Shown here one piece after another: positions 54,074 through 64,000 of a stretch of DNA of 64,000 nt. Each line of letters begins with the position of its first letter. Within the stretch, counting starts at the first letter, position 1. Under the pieces are notes generated by a model that worked only from the letters and a program-made list of their open reading frames with translations, searched no databases and was not told where the DNA came from. Made by a program: the position numbers and the translations under genes. The DNA is taken from the NCBI RefSeq assembly GCF_001761485.1, contig NC_090775.1, forward strand, positions 310,001 to 374,000, given 5' to 3'. The stretch comes from Yarrowia lipolytica. Taxonomy: Eukaryota > Ascomycota > Dipodascomycetes > Dipodascales.

Positions 54074-57000
54074 TTATTCATCATCCTCATCATCATCGTC
54101 GTCGTCGTCGTCGTCATCATCGTCGTCCGAGATCTCCACCCCATGCTCCTCCAGCTTCTCCTTGTATTTTTCGACCTTCTCATCCAAATCGGTGATCATC
54201 AGCATCAGCTCCTCGTACTCGGACTTGGGCACCATGTCCTTAGTGGCTGCAGACTTGGCCTTGTTGGTCTTGAGCAACTCGTCGTACTTGCTCTGGAGCT
54301 CGGCGAGAGCCTTTTCAGTGGCGCTCTGCGTGTCAGACACAGTCTTGAGCTCTGTAGACTTGGACTCGAGTTCCGTAGTCTTTGTCTTGAGCTCACTGGT
54401 TCTGTCCTTAAGCTCAGTGTTGATAGTCTTGAGCTCGGTGGTCTTGGATTCAAGCTCACTAGTCTTAGACTTCAGTTCCGAAGATGCAGACTCGAGCTCC
54501 GTAGCCTTAGACTTCAGCTCTTTAGAGGCTGCCTCAAGTGCAGAAGACGCAGACTCGAGATTTGAAGCCTTCGTCTGCAGCTCAGTCTCCTTTGTCTTCA
54601 GCTCCACTTCCAACTTCTCAATCTTACCCTTGAACTCGCCAGCAGAAGAAGCATTGGAAGTCTGCTCATCCCTAAGACTCTTGATCTCCATCTTCAGAGA
54701 AGCAACCTCCTCATCGTGCTGGGTCTGAGAAGCCTTCAACTCAGTTTCAAAATCAGCAGACACCTTAGTCTTGGCCTCCAGATCAGAAGACAGCTTGGTC
54801 TTCGCAGCCTGCTCCTCCTCCAACTTAGCCGAAGCGTTCTTGAGTTCAGTCTCAAGCTTGGTATTAGCAGTAGCAACCTCTTCCAACTTGGTTTTGAGCT
54901 CATTCAGCTCGGAAGCTTGCTTCTTGGAGCCGTCAGCATGAGTGGACTTCACATTGTCGAGCTCCTTCTTGGCATCAGCAAGCTGGGTCTCCAGCTCAGT
55001 CACCTTGGACATCAGCTCGGTTCTTTCGGAGCTCGTGTCGGCAGCTGCGGTCTCGGCACTCTTCTTGAGCTCGTCGATAGTAGCCTTGTGGGTCGATATT
55101 TCGCTCTTGAGAGTCTTGACCGACGCCTCAAGCTCAGAAGCGGCCTTGCCATGCTTACCTTGGTTGTCAGCGACTTCCTTCTCCAACTCCGTCACCTTGG
55201 TCTCAAGCTTGGACTTCGCAGAAGACGCTTCCTCGAGCTTCTCCTCTAGGGCAGTCTTGACAGCCTCCGTCTCAGAAGTCTTGGTCTCAAGGGACTCCGT
55301 CAGCTCGGAAACCTGCTTCTCGAGACCCTTGATATCCGTCTGGCTGGCCTCGTACTTGGCTTTTACCTCTTCTAGAGTCTTGATTTCAGCCTGGGCAGCC
55401 TTGATCTCCTTCTTGAGACCCTTTGCCTCGGTCTCAGAGTCGCCCAGTGCCTTCTTGTGGGAAGCAGTAAGCTCGTCAAGCTTGGTCTGAAGCATGGAGA
55501 CCTTGTTGGTGAGCTCCTTGGTGGCAGAATCAGCATCCTTGGTCAGTGAAGTTCGCTCATTCTCCATCTCCTTGATACTAGTGTCCAGCTCGGTTCGCAA
55601 AGCATCTCGCTCCTTCTCGGCCTGAGCAAGATCGTCCTTGAGAGAAGAAATATCATGCTCGAAGTTTTCAGCCTTCAGAGTGCTCTCCCGGACTTGCTCA
55701 GTGAGTTTGGAGACCTCGGTTGAATGATCATCCTTGCTGGTCTGAAGCTTCTCCTTGAAAGAAGACAGCAGCTTGTTGACCTTGTCAAGCTCAGCCTTGC
55801 TGGACTCGGAGGCCTTGGTCAGCTTCGCCTCCAAAGCAGAGACCTTAGAAGAGGCCTCGGTCTCGGCTGCCTGAGAAGACTTCTTCAATTCAACAGCTTC
55901 TGCAGTGGCATCACTGAGTTTCTTCGTCAGAACATCAACTTCCTCCTTGGAAGAGGTATTGGAGGACTCAAGCTCGGATTTGGCAGCAACCAGCTCCTTG
56001 GTCTTCTCAGCGAGGTCCTTTGTCAGGTTGTCAGCCATGGCCTTGAGAGTCGTCTGTTTCTTTTCGAGAGCAGCAGAGGATGTCTCCAACTCCTTGACCT
56101 TGGCGGAGTAGGTGGTGGCTTCGTCGGACTTGGCGGTGAGCTCCTTAGACTTGGTAGTGAGCTCCGCAGTCTTGGTCTCCAGCTCCGAAGTCTTGGTCTC
56201 CAGCTCCTTTTCCTTGGCAGACAGCTCCTCTGTCTTGGTGGCTAACTCCTTGTCCTTGGACTCCAGCTTCGCAGTAAGAGACTCCACCAGAGCCACCTTC
56301 TCAGCAAGCTCAGCAGCGCCAGACTCAACACTAGAAGACTTTGCAGCCAGCTCGGCATTCAGGTGCTCGACCTTGGACTTCTGCTCAACAAGCTCTGATT
56401 CGACAGCCTTGATCTTGGTTTCGCTGTCACAAGCATCAGACTTTGCGGCCTTGAGCTCAGAGGTCAGAATCTCAACCTCCTTGGCAGTAGAAGCAAGTTT
56501 GGAGTTTGCGGTCTCTAACTCAGACTTGAGCTTCTCAATCTCGGTGTCTTTGGCAGATACATCCTTGGTCTTGGAAGCCAGATCTTTCTCCGAGGAGGCA
56601 AGATCACTCTTCAACTTATCAAGCTCAGCAGTTCTCTCAGAGAGTTCCTCCTTGAGGCGCTTGATAGTCTCCTCGTGAGTAGCAATCTGGCCAGACACCT
56701 TCTCCTTCTCGGCAGCAACAGACTTGCTCTGAGCCTCGGCAGCTGAAAGTGACTTCTCAAGCTCAGAAACTTTGTCGGCTCGCGAAGAGCTCTCCGTCTC
56801 AATTTTTGAAAGCTTGGTCTTGAGCTCGGCCAACTCAGAAGCAAGACTCTCATTGTCCTTTCCAACAGAAGACAGCTGCTCATGCGACTTCTGAAGCTCA
56901 TCGTAACTGTTTTGCAAAGCTTCATGAGAACCCTGAAGCTCTCGAATCTGGCCCTCAAGATTAGCACCTCGAGACTTGTGGTCTTCCAATTGAGTAGCGG

Positions 57001-59856
57001 CACTCTTGAGCTTCTCAATCAACTTGTCTTTGAGAGTTTCGGTTTCGGAGTGTTCACTCTGTAAACCCTTAAGTCTGTTCTCAAAATCACTTCGCGCAGC
57101 AGTCACCTGTTTGAGGTTGGCAGCAAGGGCTGTGAGTTCAGTTCGTCTGCTGGAGTCCTGCTTCTTTAGCTCCGCCAGCTCCTTCTGAAGCCCCTTCTTC
57201 TCCTTGTCAGATCCGTCTCGTTCTCGTGTCAGCTGGAAAAGCTCCTTGCTCATCTTGTTGATGCCAGACTCGGCCTTGTCCTTGGCAGCAGTCAGAGTCT
57301 CGACCTGAGTGGTGAGCTGGGTCTTTTGCTGCGTCAGAGTCTGTAGTTTCTTCTTCAGATCTGCAAGCTCGGTCTGCAGACCACTGCCGCTCTTTCTCTC
57401 GGCCTCCAGAGAAGTCTGGAGCTGTTTCTCGGCAGCAACTTTCGTGTGGAATTTGCCCTCGAGAGATTCAAGTGCACCACGGGCCTCCTTGAGTCGGGTA
57501 TCAGTCTCCTGGAGATCCCGCTCGAGATCATCACGAATAGCCTTGAGATCCTTGATTTCAGCGGAAGTAGCAGACTTGGTCTCTGACAGAGCAGTGGAAA
57601 CCTCCTCAAGCTCGTCTGTGAGAGACTTGACATTGTCCTCGAGACTCTGAACAAGCTCGTAAGAGATCTTTCCGCCGGCAGAGTGACTAGGATCCTTCAA
57701 CAGTGCTCTGGAAAGACGAGTGAAGTTCTCTTTGACAAGCTCGACGAAAATTTCGTCAAAGTAAACCTTTGGCAGACCAGCCACGTCATCTTTCTCGGCG
57801 TTGAGAATATCCTCAGAGTCGAAATCCTTGAAGTAGGAACTGTCCTTGAGTCGCTTTGTCTTGAGAAGATATTGGTCAGCACCTAGAGAACCTCGCAGCA
57901 AGGAGTAGAGATCAGCACGGCTCATCGCAGAGTCGACGTCGGAAAACTCGTAGCAAGTACCTAGAATCAAACAACACATAGACTCCATCAGAGGAGTGCA
58001 CTGTGATCTACTGACGACTGCAAGAAGAGCCTCGACGGTAGAAGACTCGCCGAGAAAGTCTGAAACCGCTCCGACATTCTCATACAGGATAGTAATGAGA
58101 AGCATGGCATAACCAAAGACGATTCGAGGCTCCTGAAGAGGCAGACAAGTAACCATCACACCAGCAATGGCCTGGATGAAGCTGACAGGGTCCTCTCCAA
58201 TATCTTCATCTCCAACAACAACGTTTTGCAACTCCACTTGGGCCTCGTGGCAGTCAATGATGATGTGGAGAAGCAACACAGCTGCAAACCACGGTCTGTA
58301 GGGGTTCAGCTTCATGTCAGGATCATAGTTGACAAGGGCCTCAATAATGTTATCAGATACTGAGTCATACTGAGAGTAATCAGACTCGTGGTGGGCAGTC
58401 TCTTTTTCCTCCTTAGTGTCCTCTTCAGTCTCCTCCTTTATTCCATTCTTCTTGTCCTCCTCGTAACCGCTCTTGTTTCGGCGGTTGTAAGCGTCAATCT
58501 GCTGCTTGATGAACTCCAGTTTAGCATGATGGTTACCCTGGAAGTACGCTTGCAGACAGTACGCTGCACCGACTCGCAGATCAAAGAAATGCACACTTTG
58601 AGTAGACAGGGTCCATTTCAAGAGCGCCAGAATAACGGGCATAACCACAGGCACGCGAACAGCAGGAGGCTGAGAGACGTCCACATAGGGCACATCGACC
58701 GCTGCGAAATCGGCCTGAATGGCGTGGTTGCCTCGAAGCAGGTTTCCAGACGTGATGAGAGCAAAAGACCGAATGGGAGTGGAAGAGTTTGCTCCAAATG
58801 CGAGTCTTAGGATTGAGAACAGAACACCGGCTTTGAGGAAGGCGTCCTGGTTGGCTCGAGTGACACTGCCATGTTCAGGAACAAACAGAGAACAGGTTTC
58901 GAGAGCGAGAGTGCAGTTTCGGGTCGTCTGCTCGTTCCACTCCATATCCGGAGGCAGTTCCAGCAGCTGGGCCAGACGGCTGACACAGGAGGTTTCTCGG
59001 AAAGCTACCTGGTTGGACACGTTGTATCTGAGCAGGTGGGTGAGGAGAGTCAGACAATCTCCTACCACATATCCACCCTGCAGACCCCCCTCATCGTCCA
59101 TAATTGAGAACAGTCTGTGGAAGGCGTTCTCAAATACAACCAGTTTCTGGACATCGGCATTACCGAGTACCAGAGAAGAGAGTACAATGATACATTCACT
59201 TCTGACAAACTCGGTGGGGTCGTCCAGACCAGCCACCAGGTTCATGAGACCGTCAGGCACCTCCAGAATGCATTCCTGGACTCGTTCGGATCGGTTTTGG
59301 ACCACTGCGGCGAGCAATTTGAGCGTGTAGAGTCGAATGTATGTGTCGTGGCTCGAAAGTAGACCGATCAGGGTCGCAAAGTTCTCGTTGTTCTATGTTA
59401 GCATAGATCCCGTGAAGCGATCCGTGTCCTCGCAATTCCGCTCTCTTTACTTACCTGACTGAACTCGTCTGTAAGCCAGAGAGCAATAAAGTCTATGGAA
59501 GAGGTGTCTCTTAGTAGCGGCGAAATGTACTTGAGACCTCTTCGGGTCAGTGATCCACGGGTAGATCTGTCGTCCGAGTCGTTTCCGAGAAACAGAATGA
59601 GCAGCGTCTCGAGTGACGCTCGCACCGTCTCGTCGTCGTCATTGTCCTTGGTAAGAGCCGAAATAAGGCCTCTCATACCTCCAGCAGCAACAGCCTCTCG
59701 GTACTCCTTGGACAGACCCTTGAGAGCCAGCACGGCGGACCGTCGGTCCTCCAGAAGTGTGGCATGCGTGAGTCGATCACAGAGCGTCGGAATGGCGTGA
59801 TCTGCCGACTGTGTCTTGGGCTGGGAGTCCCTTATGAACCCCGATAGCGCGTTCAT
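54074..59856 (-). CDS. USO1: Golgi vesicle tether USO1 (p115), two exons
   Basis: Exon 1 is 59856-59455 (134 codons) and exon 2 is 59392-54074 (1773 codons), for 1906 aa. The first ~690 residues form an armadillo-repeat globular head (for example LAAVVQNRSERVQECILEVP, TLLTHLLRYNVSNQVAFRE). The rest is an almost uninterrupted coiled coil, with an extended heptad array near the end, and the protein closes with an acidic tail containing 13 Asp in a row. This is the p115/Uso1 plan: a homodimeric rod that tethers ER-derived vesicles to the cis-Golgi with Rab1/Ypt1 and SNAREs. Saccharomyces Uso1 is 1790 aa. The ATG at 59854-59856 is the first in exon 1. Confidence 0.94.
59393..59454 (-). other. USO1 intron (62 nt)
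   Basis: The donor is CAG|GTAAGT (GT at 59454-59453) and the acceptor is ATGCTAACATAG, ending at 59393, in phase 0. Joining continues the armadillo sequence without a gap (DEFSQ followed by NNENFATLIG). Confidence 0.92.
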
Positions 59857-60403
59857 GGTGGTAAGATGACGTGTATGTAGTGACACAACTTTATTGGCAT
59901 CTCGAGTCTATGAGGTGTACGAGTATCGTAGCATGCACGACATGATCCACCTGCATGAGACACACGTATAGAGGACAACTGTATAAGGTGGTACGAGTAG
60001 AGAACACGAGGTATATATATCGTGAATAGTTTGCAGGTAAATGAAGGTATGTAACGACCGTCATTAGTGCGATAGTCAGAGACATTATCCCAACCACCTC
60101 TCTTGATAATGCCGTTTAGAGTTAGAAGCCGCACAGAAGTTGAATTTATTGTTTTCAACCAAGAGTGACATTGCAAGCACGGGTATAGTAGCTACAGTGC
60201 GAGGACGGTACTTTTACGGTCTACGTCGGCCTTGGTTGCATTAATTTATGACTCGATGTGTCTATGTATGTTTGACCGCCCTATTCAAAAAGTCCCTTAT
60301 TCCACCTGTCCTTAGACATGTCCTCCTTCGACTGCTGTATGTACAGTTCGACTACAGTAGCTACAAGCAGCACTCCTCCAGCTACTCGTACCGTAGTTAC
60401 AGC
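59857..60403. other. USO1 promoter and NDC1 3' flank
   Basis: 547 bp without a gene. TATA-like gtatatatatcg near 60010; ctacagtagctacaagc near 60353. Confidence 0.6.
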
Positions 60404-62233
60404 CTAGCTATAAAGCTTGCGGATCTCTCGCTGGACAAGAGGAGTCAGATCCATACCCTCGATCCACTGCTCGAACCGGAACACGATTCGAGAAAATGCC
60501 GTTTGGGCCGAAGACCGAATGAAAACGATATCGGACATTTCCTCGTCGATATCGTCAGGGTTGAACTTGACGTCGGTCCAGCTCACAGGGGGCTTTCGCA
60601 GCAGCTCGTCTAGAGCAACCATGGACTGGCACAAAGTGTCCAGAATCTCGGGAATGGTTCTCTGCACGCTTCCATACCGGTCCTCGTCGATGGAGTGGAA
60701 GACTAGGAATGACAGAGCCATGATGGCGTTGCAAGTGAGTAATGGCTCAGGCACAATTCGCTTACATCGTCTCTGGATGGTCTGTCTGAAAGGAGCGCCA
60801 ATTGGAAGTCTGAGGAGCTGAATCATCTGGGTCTGGTAGCCGCCCAGAAGCTCGGTGAACGTCTTGAAGAGCTCAGACACAGACTCGGAAAATTGGTTGG
60901 AAGTAGTAGCCTCCTTGTCTTGGAACACCTGAACCACCTTGGGGAAATCCGGTTTGGGGTTCTTGAAGATGTTGTCCCTTCTGATGACGATTTGGGGAGC
61001 CTCGGGACGGGCCGTAGACACCAGGTCGGCCTGCTGCTTGCCCTTGTAGTCAAAGGGGTTGGGCTTCGGCTTGGACTTGACTTTACCAATGGACGAATTG
61101 GCTGCCTCGGTCACAGCTACAATCTGTTTCTTGCACTCGGCGTATACCTCGACCCACATGCTCTGATCTCTGCTGAGATCTTCAAACATTTGGACTCGTC
61201 CCTGTGGAGAGAAGAGGGCCACGTAGAGCAGCTCCTGGAATGCCACCGATTGCGGGTAAACGTGCTTGGAGTCTCGCAGTCCCGATACCAAAGTTCCGTT
61301 TCTGTCGGGAGACGATTCACTGATTCCTTCGCCCTTGCGTAGAGGTCCCAGAGACATGTAGATGGAGAAGGTGGTGTTGACGAGATTCCACAGAAGCAAC
61401 AGGATTGCTGAGGCGATGAAAGTGTCCATGACCAGCGAGAATCGTAGACCGGGATACACCTCGGGGGTCTGTGCCTTGTTGAGTCCGTACCAGTAGCCCG
61501 ACAGTGACATAGTGATGTTCCAGATCTTGGTGCGGAAGCTGGGGTAGAACATGATGGGGTAGACGACCAGAGAGAAGCCCGCCGACAGAGTGCCTGCATT
61601 TTTGACAATGTCGGTCATCTGGTGCTTGAGTCTCTCCATGGGTCGAGCGGGTTCTTCGGTCACAGGCTGTACAATGAGCTTGTCAATGTCCTTGGCGATG
61701 TGGAGCACCGACTGGGCCAGAGACAGAGCAATTGGGAACACCATCAGGTAAAGGGCATTCTCGTTTAGCATAGGCTGGGTCAACGGGGTAGCTCGGGTGG
61801 TGAAGGCCGAGTTCTCTGTCGACATGGCCTTGGTGTAGTAACCGAAGAACATGGATGCTGACAGCATGTATGCTGCGAAGGTGACGACAAACGTGGTTGA
61901 GAAGATACGATCACAGATCTCAGCAGCCAGTGACAGGTACGGCAGCTCCCGTATGTGCAGGTCGGCCTTTCTCATGATGACGACCGGCAACAGACCCAGT
62001 AGTAGCCAAGAGGCTCGTAGAGGTAACAGGCACCACCACCATGAGGAGTCATCTGACGACGCCAACACCCGTCGTAGCACCTCAATCACAATTCCAATCA
62101 GATAGCAAAGCGTGAACAGCAGCCGATACATGTTGCCAAATCTGTATTTCATCACCAGCGTCATGAGACTGTGGTATGGGATGGGTTCCGACCGGGCACT
62201 AGGCACCGGCATCATTCGCGATACGCTGACCAT
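60404..62233 (-). CDS. NDC1: Transmembrane nucleoporin NDC1
   Basis: 609 aa. The N-terminal ~290 residues carry about six hydrophobic segments (YRLLFTLCYLIGIVIEVL, ASWLLLGLLPVVIM, VVTFAAYMLSASMFFG, YLMVFPIALSLAQSVL, and others). The C-terminal half is soluble, with the conserved FQELLYVALFSPQGRVQMFEDL-like block (about 325-350) that defines the Ndc1/Nup family. Ndc1 anchors both nuclear pores and, in yeast, the spindle pole body in the nuclear envelope. It is close to Saccharomyces Ndc1 in length (655 aa). The ATG at 62231-62233 is used; MVSVSRMMPVP could also start at Met7 or Met8. Confidence 0.88.
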   Translation of the reverse strand: MVSVSRMMPVPSARSEPIPYHSLMTLVMKYRFGNMYRLLFTLCYLIGIVIEVLRRVLASSDDSSWWWCLLPLRASWLLLGLLPVVIMRKADLHIRELPYLSLAAEICDRIFSTTFVVTFAAYMLSASMFFGYYTKAMSTENSAFTTRATPLTQPMLNENALYLMVFPIALSLAQSVLHIAKDIDKLIVQPVTEEPARPMERLKHQMTDIVKNAGTLSAGFSLVVYPIMFYPSFRTKIWNITMSLSGYWYGLNKAQTPEVYPGLRFSLVMDTFIASAILLLLWNLVNTTFSIYMSLGPLRKGEGISESSPDRNGTLVSGLRDSKHVYPQSVAFQELLYVALFSPQGRVQMFEDLSRDQSMWVEVYAECKKQIVAVTEAANSSIGKVKSKPKPNPFDYKGKQQADLVSTARPEAPQIVIRRDNIFKNPKPDFPKVVQVFQDKEATTSNQFSESVSELFKTFTELLGGYQTQMIQLLRLPIGAPFRQTIQRRCKRIVPEPLLTCNAIMALSFLVFHSIDEDRYGSVQRTIPEILDTLCQSMVALDELLRKPPVSWTDVKFNPDDIDEEMSDIVFIRSSAQTAFSRIVFRFEQWIEGMDLTPLVQREIRKLYS

Positions 62234-63544
62234 GTGGTGTGTGTATTGTGAGTTGTGTGTGTGAGTATGTGTCGGTAATCGTTTCTTCTAGTTTGGATGA
62301 TGCAGATTCGTTAGTAGTAGCGGTGGTTGCGGCGGTTATGTGGTTGTTTTGGTTCACTTCTTGATCTCGCAAGCTTCCAGAATCTTTTTCAGAGGCTATC
62401 CAAACATGCAGAAACAACAATGCAGAAAGCTTGAGTAACAATCAGTGGATGGAGACAGGTTAGAGGAGAATACTTGGTGGGCGGGAGGGGGAGGGAGTGG
62501 GAAGGTGAATGGAGTAATTGCAGTTGATTTATATTGGTCGGTTGATTCATTGTCTTATTAGTTTTCTCGGCGACCCTGAAACTGCCACCTCCCACAATTT
62601 ATTTATATATAGTTTCGGCAACCTCTCACACGTTATTTACAGTACTTGTATATTCAGACTACCAACTAAATCACAACTAATATCCCAACAGCGCTTACTT
62701 ATCCCTTGCCCCCTCCAACGCCGCCAACTCCACTTATTGACGCTGAAGAGATACATTTTTTGCTTTATATGAAACATCGCTCCTTTATCTATCCAATTAT
62801 ATCCTTCTTTTTGTTACACCATTTCGGGAAGATCGAAATAGCTACCCCTAGCTGACTTCTTCTCTCAACAAATTTACATCTAAAGCTAAGTAACTAAAGT
62901 TGGTGACTAAGAAGTGGAAGTCCTTATATAGGCAAGTAGGTGCTGTACGTAAGCAGATTCTTCACTGGTGATGTTACCGCATTGTGAAGAGCAATATCTA
63001 CGTCTCCCGGTCACGTGCCATGTTGTAGGGGCAATCTACGCCCGCCGCGTTCTCACAGCAAGCTTGAATTTGTAATCGAGAGAGCGTTTCGCGTGTGGAC
63101 GTGTTGACACTAAAACTGTAAAATTCAAGACTGAACCAGGAACACCTCAAGAGTATTATTTAGAAGATTATAAGGGCGGTGACAAAGCTGAAGCAATGCT
63201 AATGCTCATTATTCATGTCTAACTTGCTCTTGTTTTCTCCTCACCCACCATCTTCACGCCCTCCGTACCATATCTTGCTCTCCTCTAAGACTGCATTTTT
63301 AGCTGCTTACTCTGATCATAACATTGCAGGTATTTTTCCTGCATCGACATAGACGCGTCACACCAGAGAAGTTCACCTGCAAGGATACCTGCTTTTTCGT
63401 TGTAAGAAAAAAGTGCCTGACAAAAACTACTTCCTCAGTGACAAGCATCTGATCGTAACGAAACGACTTCGTTTCCGCCGGTACCACAACACTAACCACC
63501 TTGTTTCCTAATTGCATCAAAAAACGCCACCCGCTCTACTAGCA
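62234..63544. promoter_or_regulatory. Divergent region between NDC1 and RAD52 (1.3 kb)
   Basis: No gene recognised. GTCACGTG at 63010-63017 and ACGCGT at 63353-63358, the latter about 190 bp before RAD52. cactaacc near 63490 and ctactag near 63539 could mark a leader intron, but no clear donor was found. Confidence 0.5.
63353..63358. promoter_or_regulatory. ACGCGT (MCB-like) box upstream of RAD52
   Basis: A perfect MluI cell-cycle box, bound by MBF at G1/S genes in other yeasts. Function here is inferred from position and the repair role of the gene. Confidence 0.4.
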
Positions 63545-64000
63545 ATGCCACAGTTCGGAGACCACTACGCGCTGCCTGATCCACCCAAAGCCATCACCAC
63601 GGGCTCTGGGGGCGCCCCCAACATTCCTTACTCGCGCAGCGAGGAGCGACAGGTGTCTGATCTGCTCAAACACAACCTGGGCCCCGAATTTGTCTCCAAA
63701 CGGCCCAGTCCGGGAGGTCGAAGCGTGCACTACTTGGAGGGCTGGAAGGTGTTCAATCTGGCCAACGAGATCTTCGGCTTCAACGGTTGGCGGTCGCAGA
63801 TCATCAAGCTGGAGGTCGACTACTGCGACCAGAACCCCGACACAAAGCGATGGGACGTGGGCGTCTATGCTATTGTTCGTGTCCATCTCAAGGACGGCAC
63901 CTATCGGGAAGACACGGGGTCCGGCAATGTCGAGAACTGCCCCAAGCGAGACATGGCGCTCAACAAGTCGCGCAAGGAGGCTGTGACGGATGCATTTAAG
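63545..64000 (+). CDS. RAD52: Recombination mediator RAD52 (C-terminus beyond window)
   Basis: 152 codons, open to the right edge, from the ATG at 63545. The N-terminal DNA-binding/annealing domain is plain: LKHNLGPEFVSKRPSPGGRS, VHYLEGWKVFNLANEIFGFN, GWRSQIIKLEVDYCDQN, TYREDTGSGNVENC and NKSRKEAVTDAFK all align with Rad52 of other fungi. Rad52 forms a ring that anneals single strands and loads Rad51 in homologous recombination. The Rad51-binding half is not in the window. Confidence 0.95.
   Translation, partial: MPQFGDHYALPDPPKAITTGSGGAPNIPYSRSEERQVSDLLKHNLGPEFVSKRPSPGGRSVHYLEGWKVFNLANEIFGFNGWRSQIIKLEVDYCDQNPDTKRWDVGVYAIVRVHLKDGTYREDTGSGNVENCPKRDMALNKSRKEAVTDAFK

Overview
The window is nuclear DNA of a budding yeast, almost certainly Yarrowia lipolytica or a very close relative. 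Three things point there: arginine is written mostly as CGA; the introns are few and short, with GTGAGT/GTAAGT donors and a CTAAC branch site fused to the acceptor (CTAACACAG, CTAACATAG, CTAACAAAG); and the complex I 30 kDa subunit looks like the Yarrowia NUGM protein, from a pathway Saccharomyces lacks. About 21 protein genes are supported. I found no tRNA, rRNA, CRISPR array, transposon or virus-like element.

Layout. 1-9.5 kb: a truncated SART3/PRP24-type U4/U6 snRNP factor, the G-patch ribosome-biogenesis protein TMA23, a pyridoxal-reductase-like aldo/keto reductase and a large sorting nexin of the MDM1 type. 9.5-21.7 kb: gene-poor, with only a 90-residue probable mitochondrial protein and an 815-residue low-complexity protein, separated by 1.8, 3.0 and 4.7 kb of non-coding DNA that holds short repeats, palindromes and hairpins. 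21.7-31 kb: NOT4 (two exons, 1250 residues after splicing), NUGM, END3 and ARF1. 32.8-39.2 kb: ERV29/SURF4, a short-chain dehydrogenase with a long insertion, phosphatase inhibitor 2 (GLC8), an MPM1-like protein and VPS55. 40-47.3 kb: mitochondrial leucyl-tRNA synthetase (NAM2), divergent from the two-exon Na+/H+ exchanger NHX1, then a KRE9-like GPI protein. 50.4-64 kb: SMC6, two-exon USO1, NDC1 and the start of RAD52, which runs off the right edge.

How the genes relate. There is no operon-like or biosynthetic cluster, but membrane traffic is well represented: MDM1, END3, ARF1, ERV29, VPS55, NHX1 and USO1 span ER exit, Golgi tethering, COPI, endocytosis, endosomes and ER-vacuole contact. A second group serves mitochondria (NUGM, NAM2, the 90-residue protein, perhaps the MPM1-like protein). 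SMC6 and RAD52 are both recombination-repair genes, and each has an ACGCGT box within about 200 bp upstream of its start.

The least expected points are: two reading frames that are really one NOT4 gene joined by an intron; tandem in-frame acceptors in NHX1; nested start codons with a uORF at MDM1; a 19-bp palindrome made of inverted CCAAT boxes; and an array of 8-bp repeats. No previously undescribed multi-gene system is evident from sequence reading alone.
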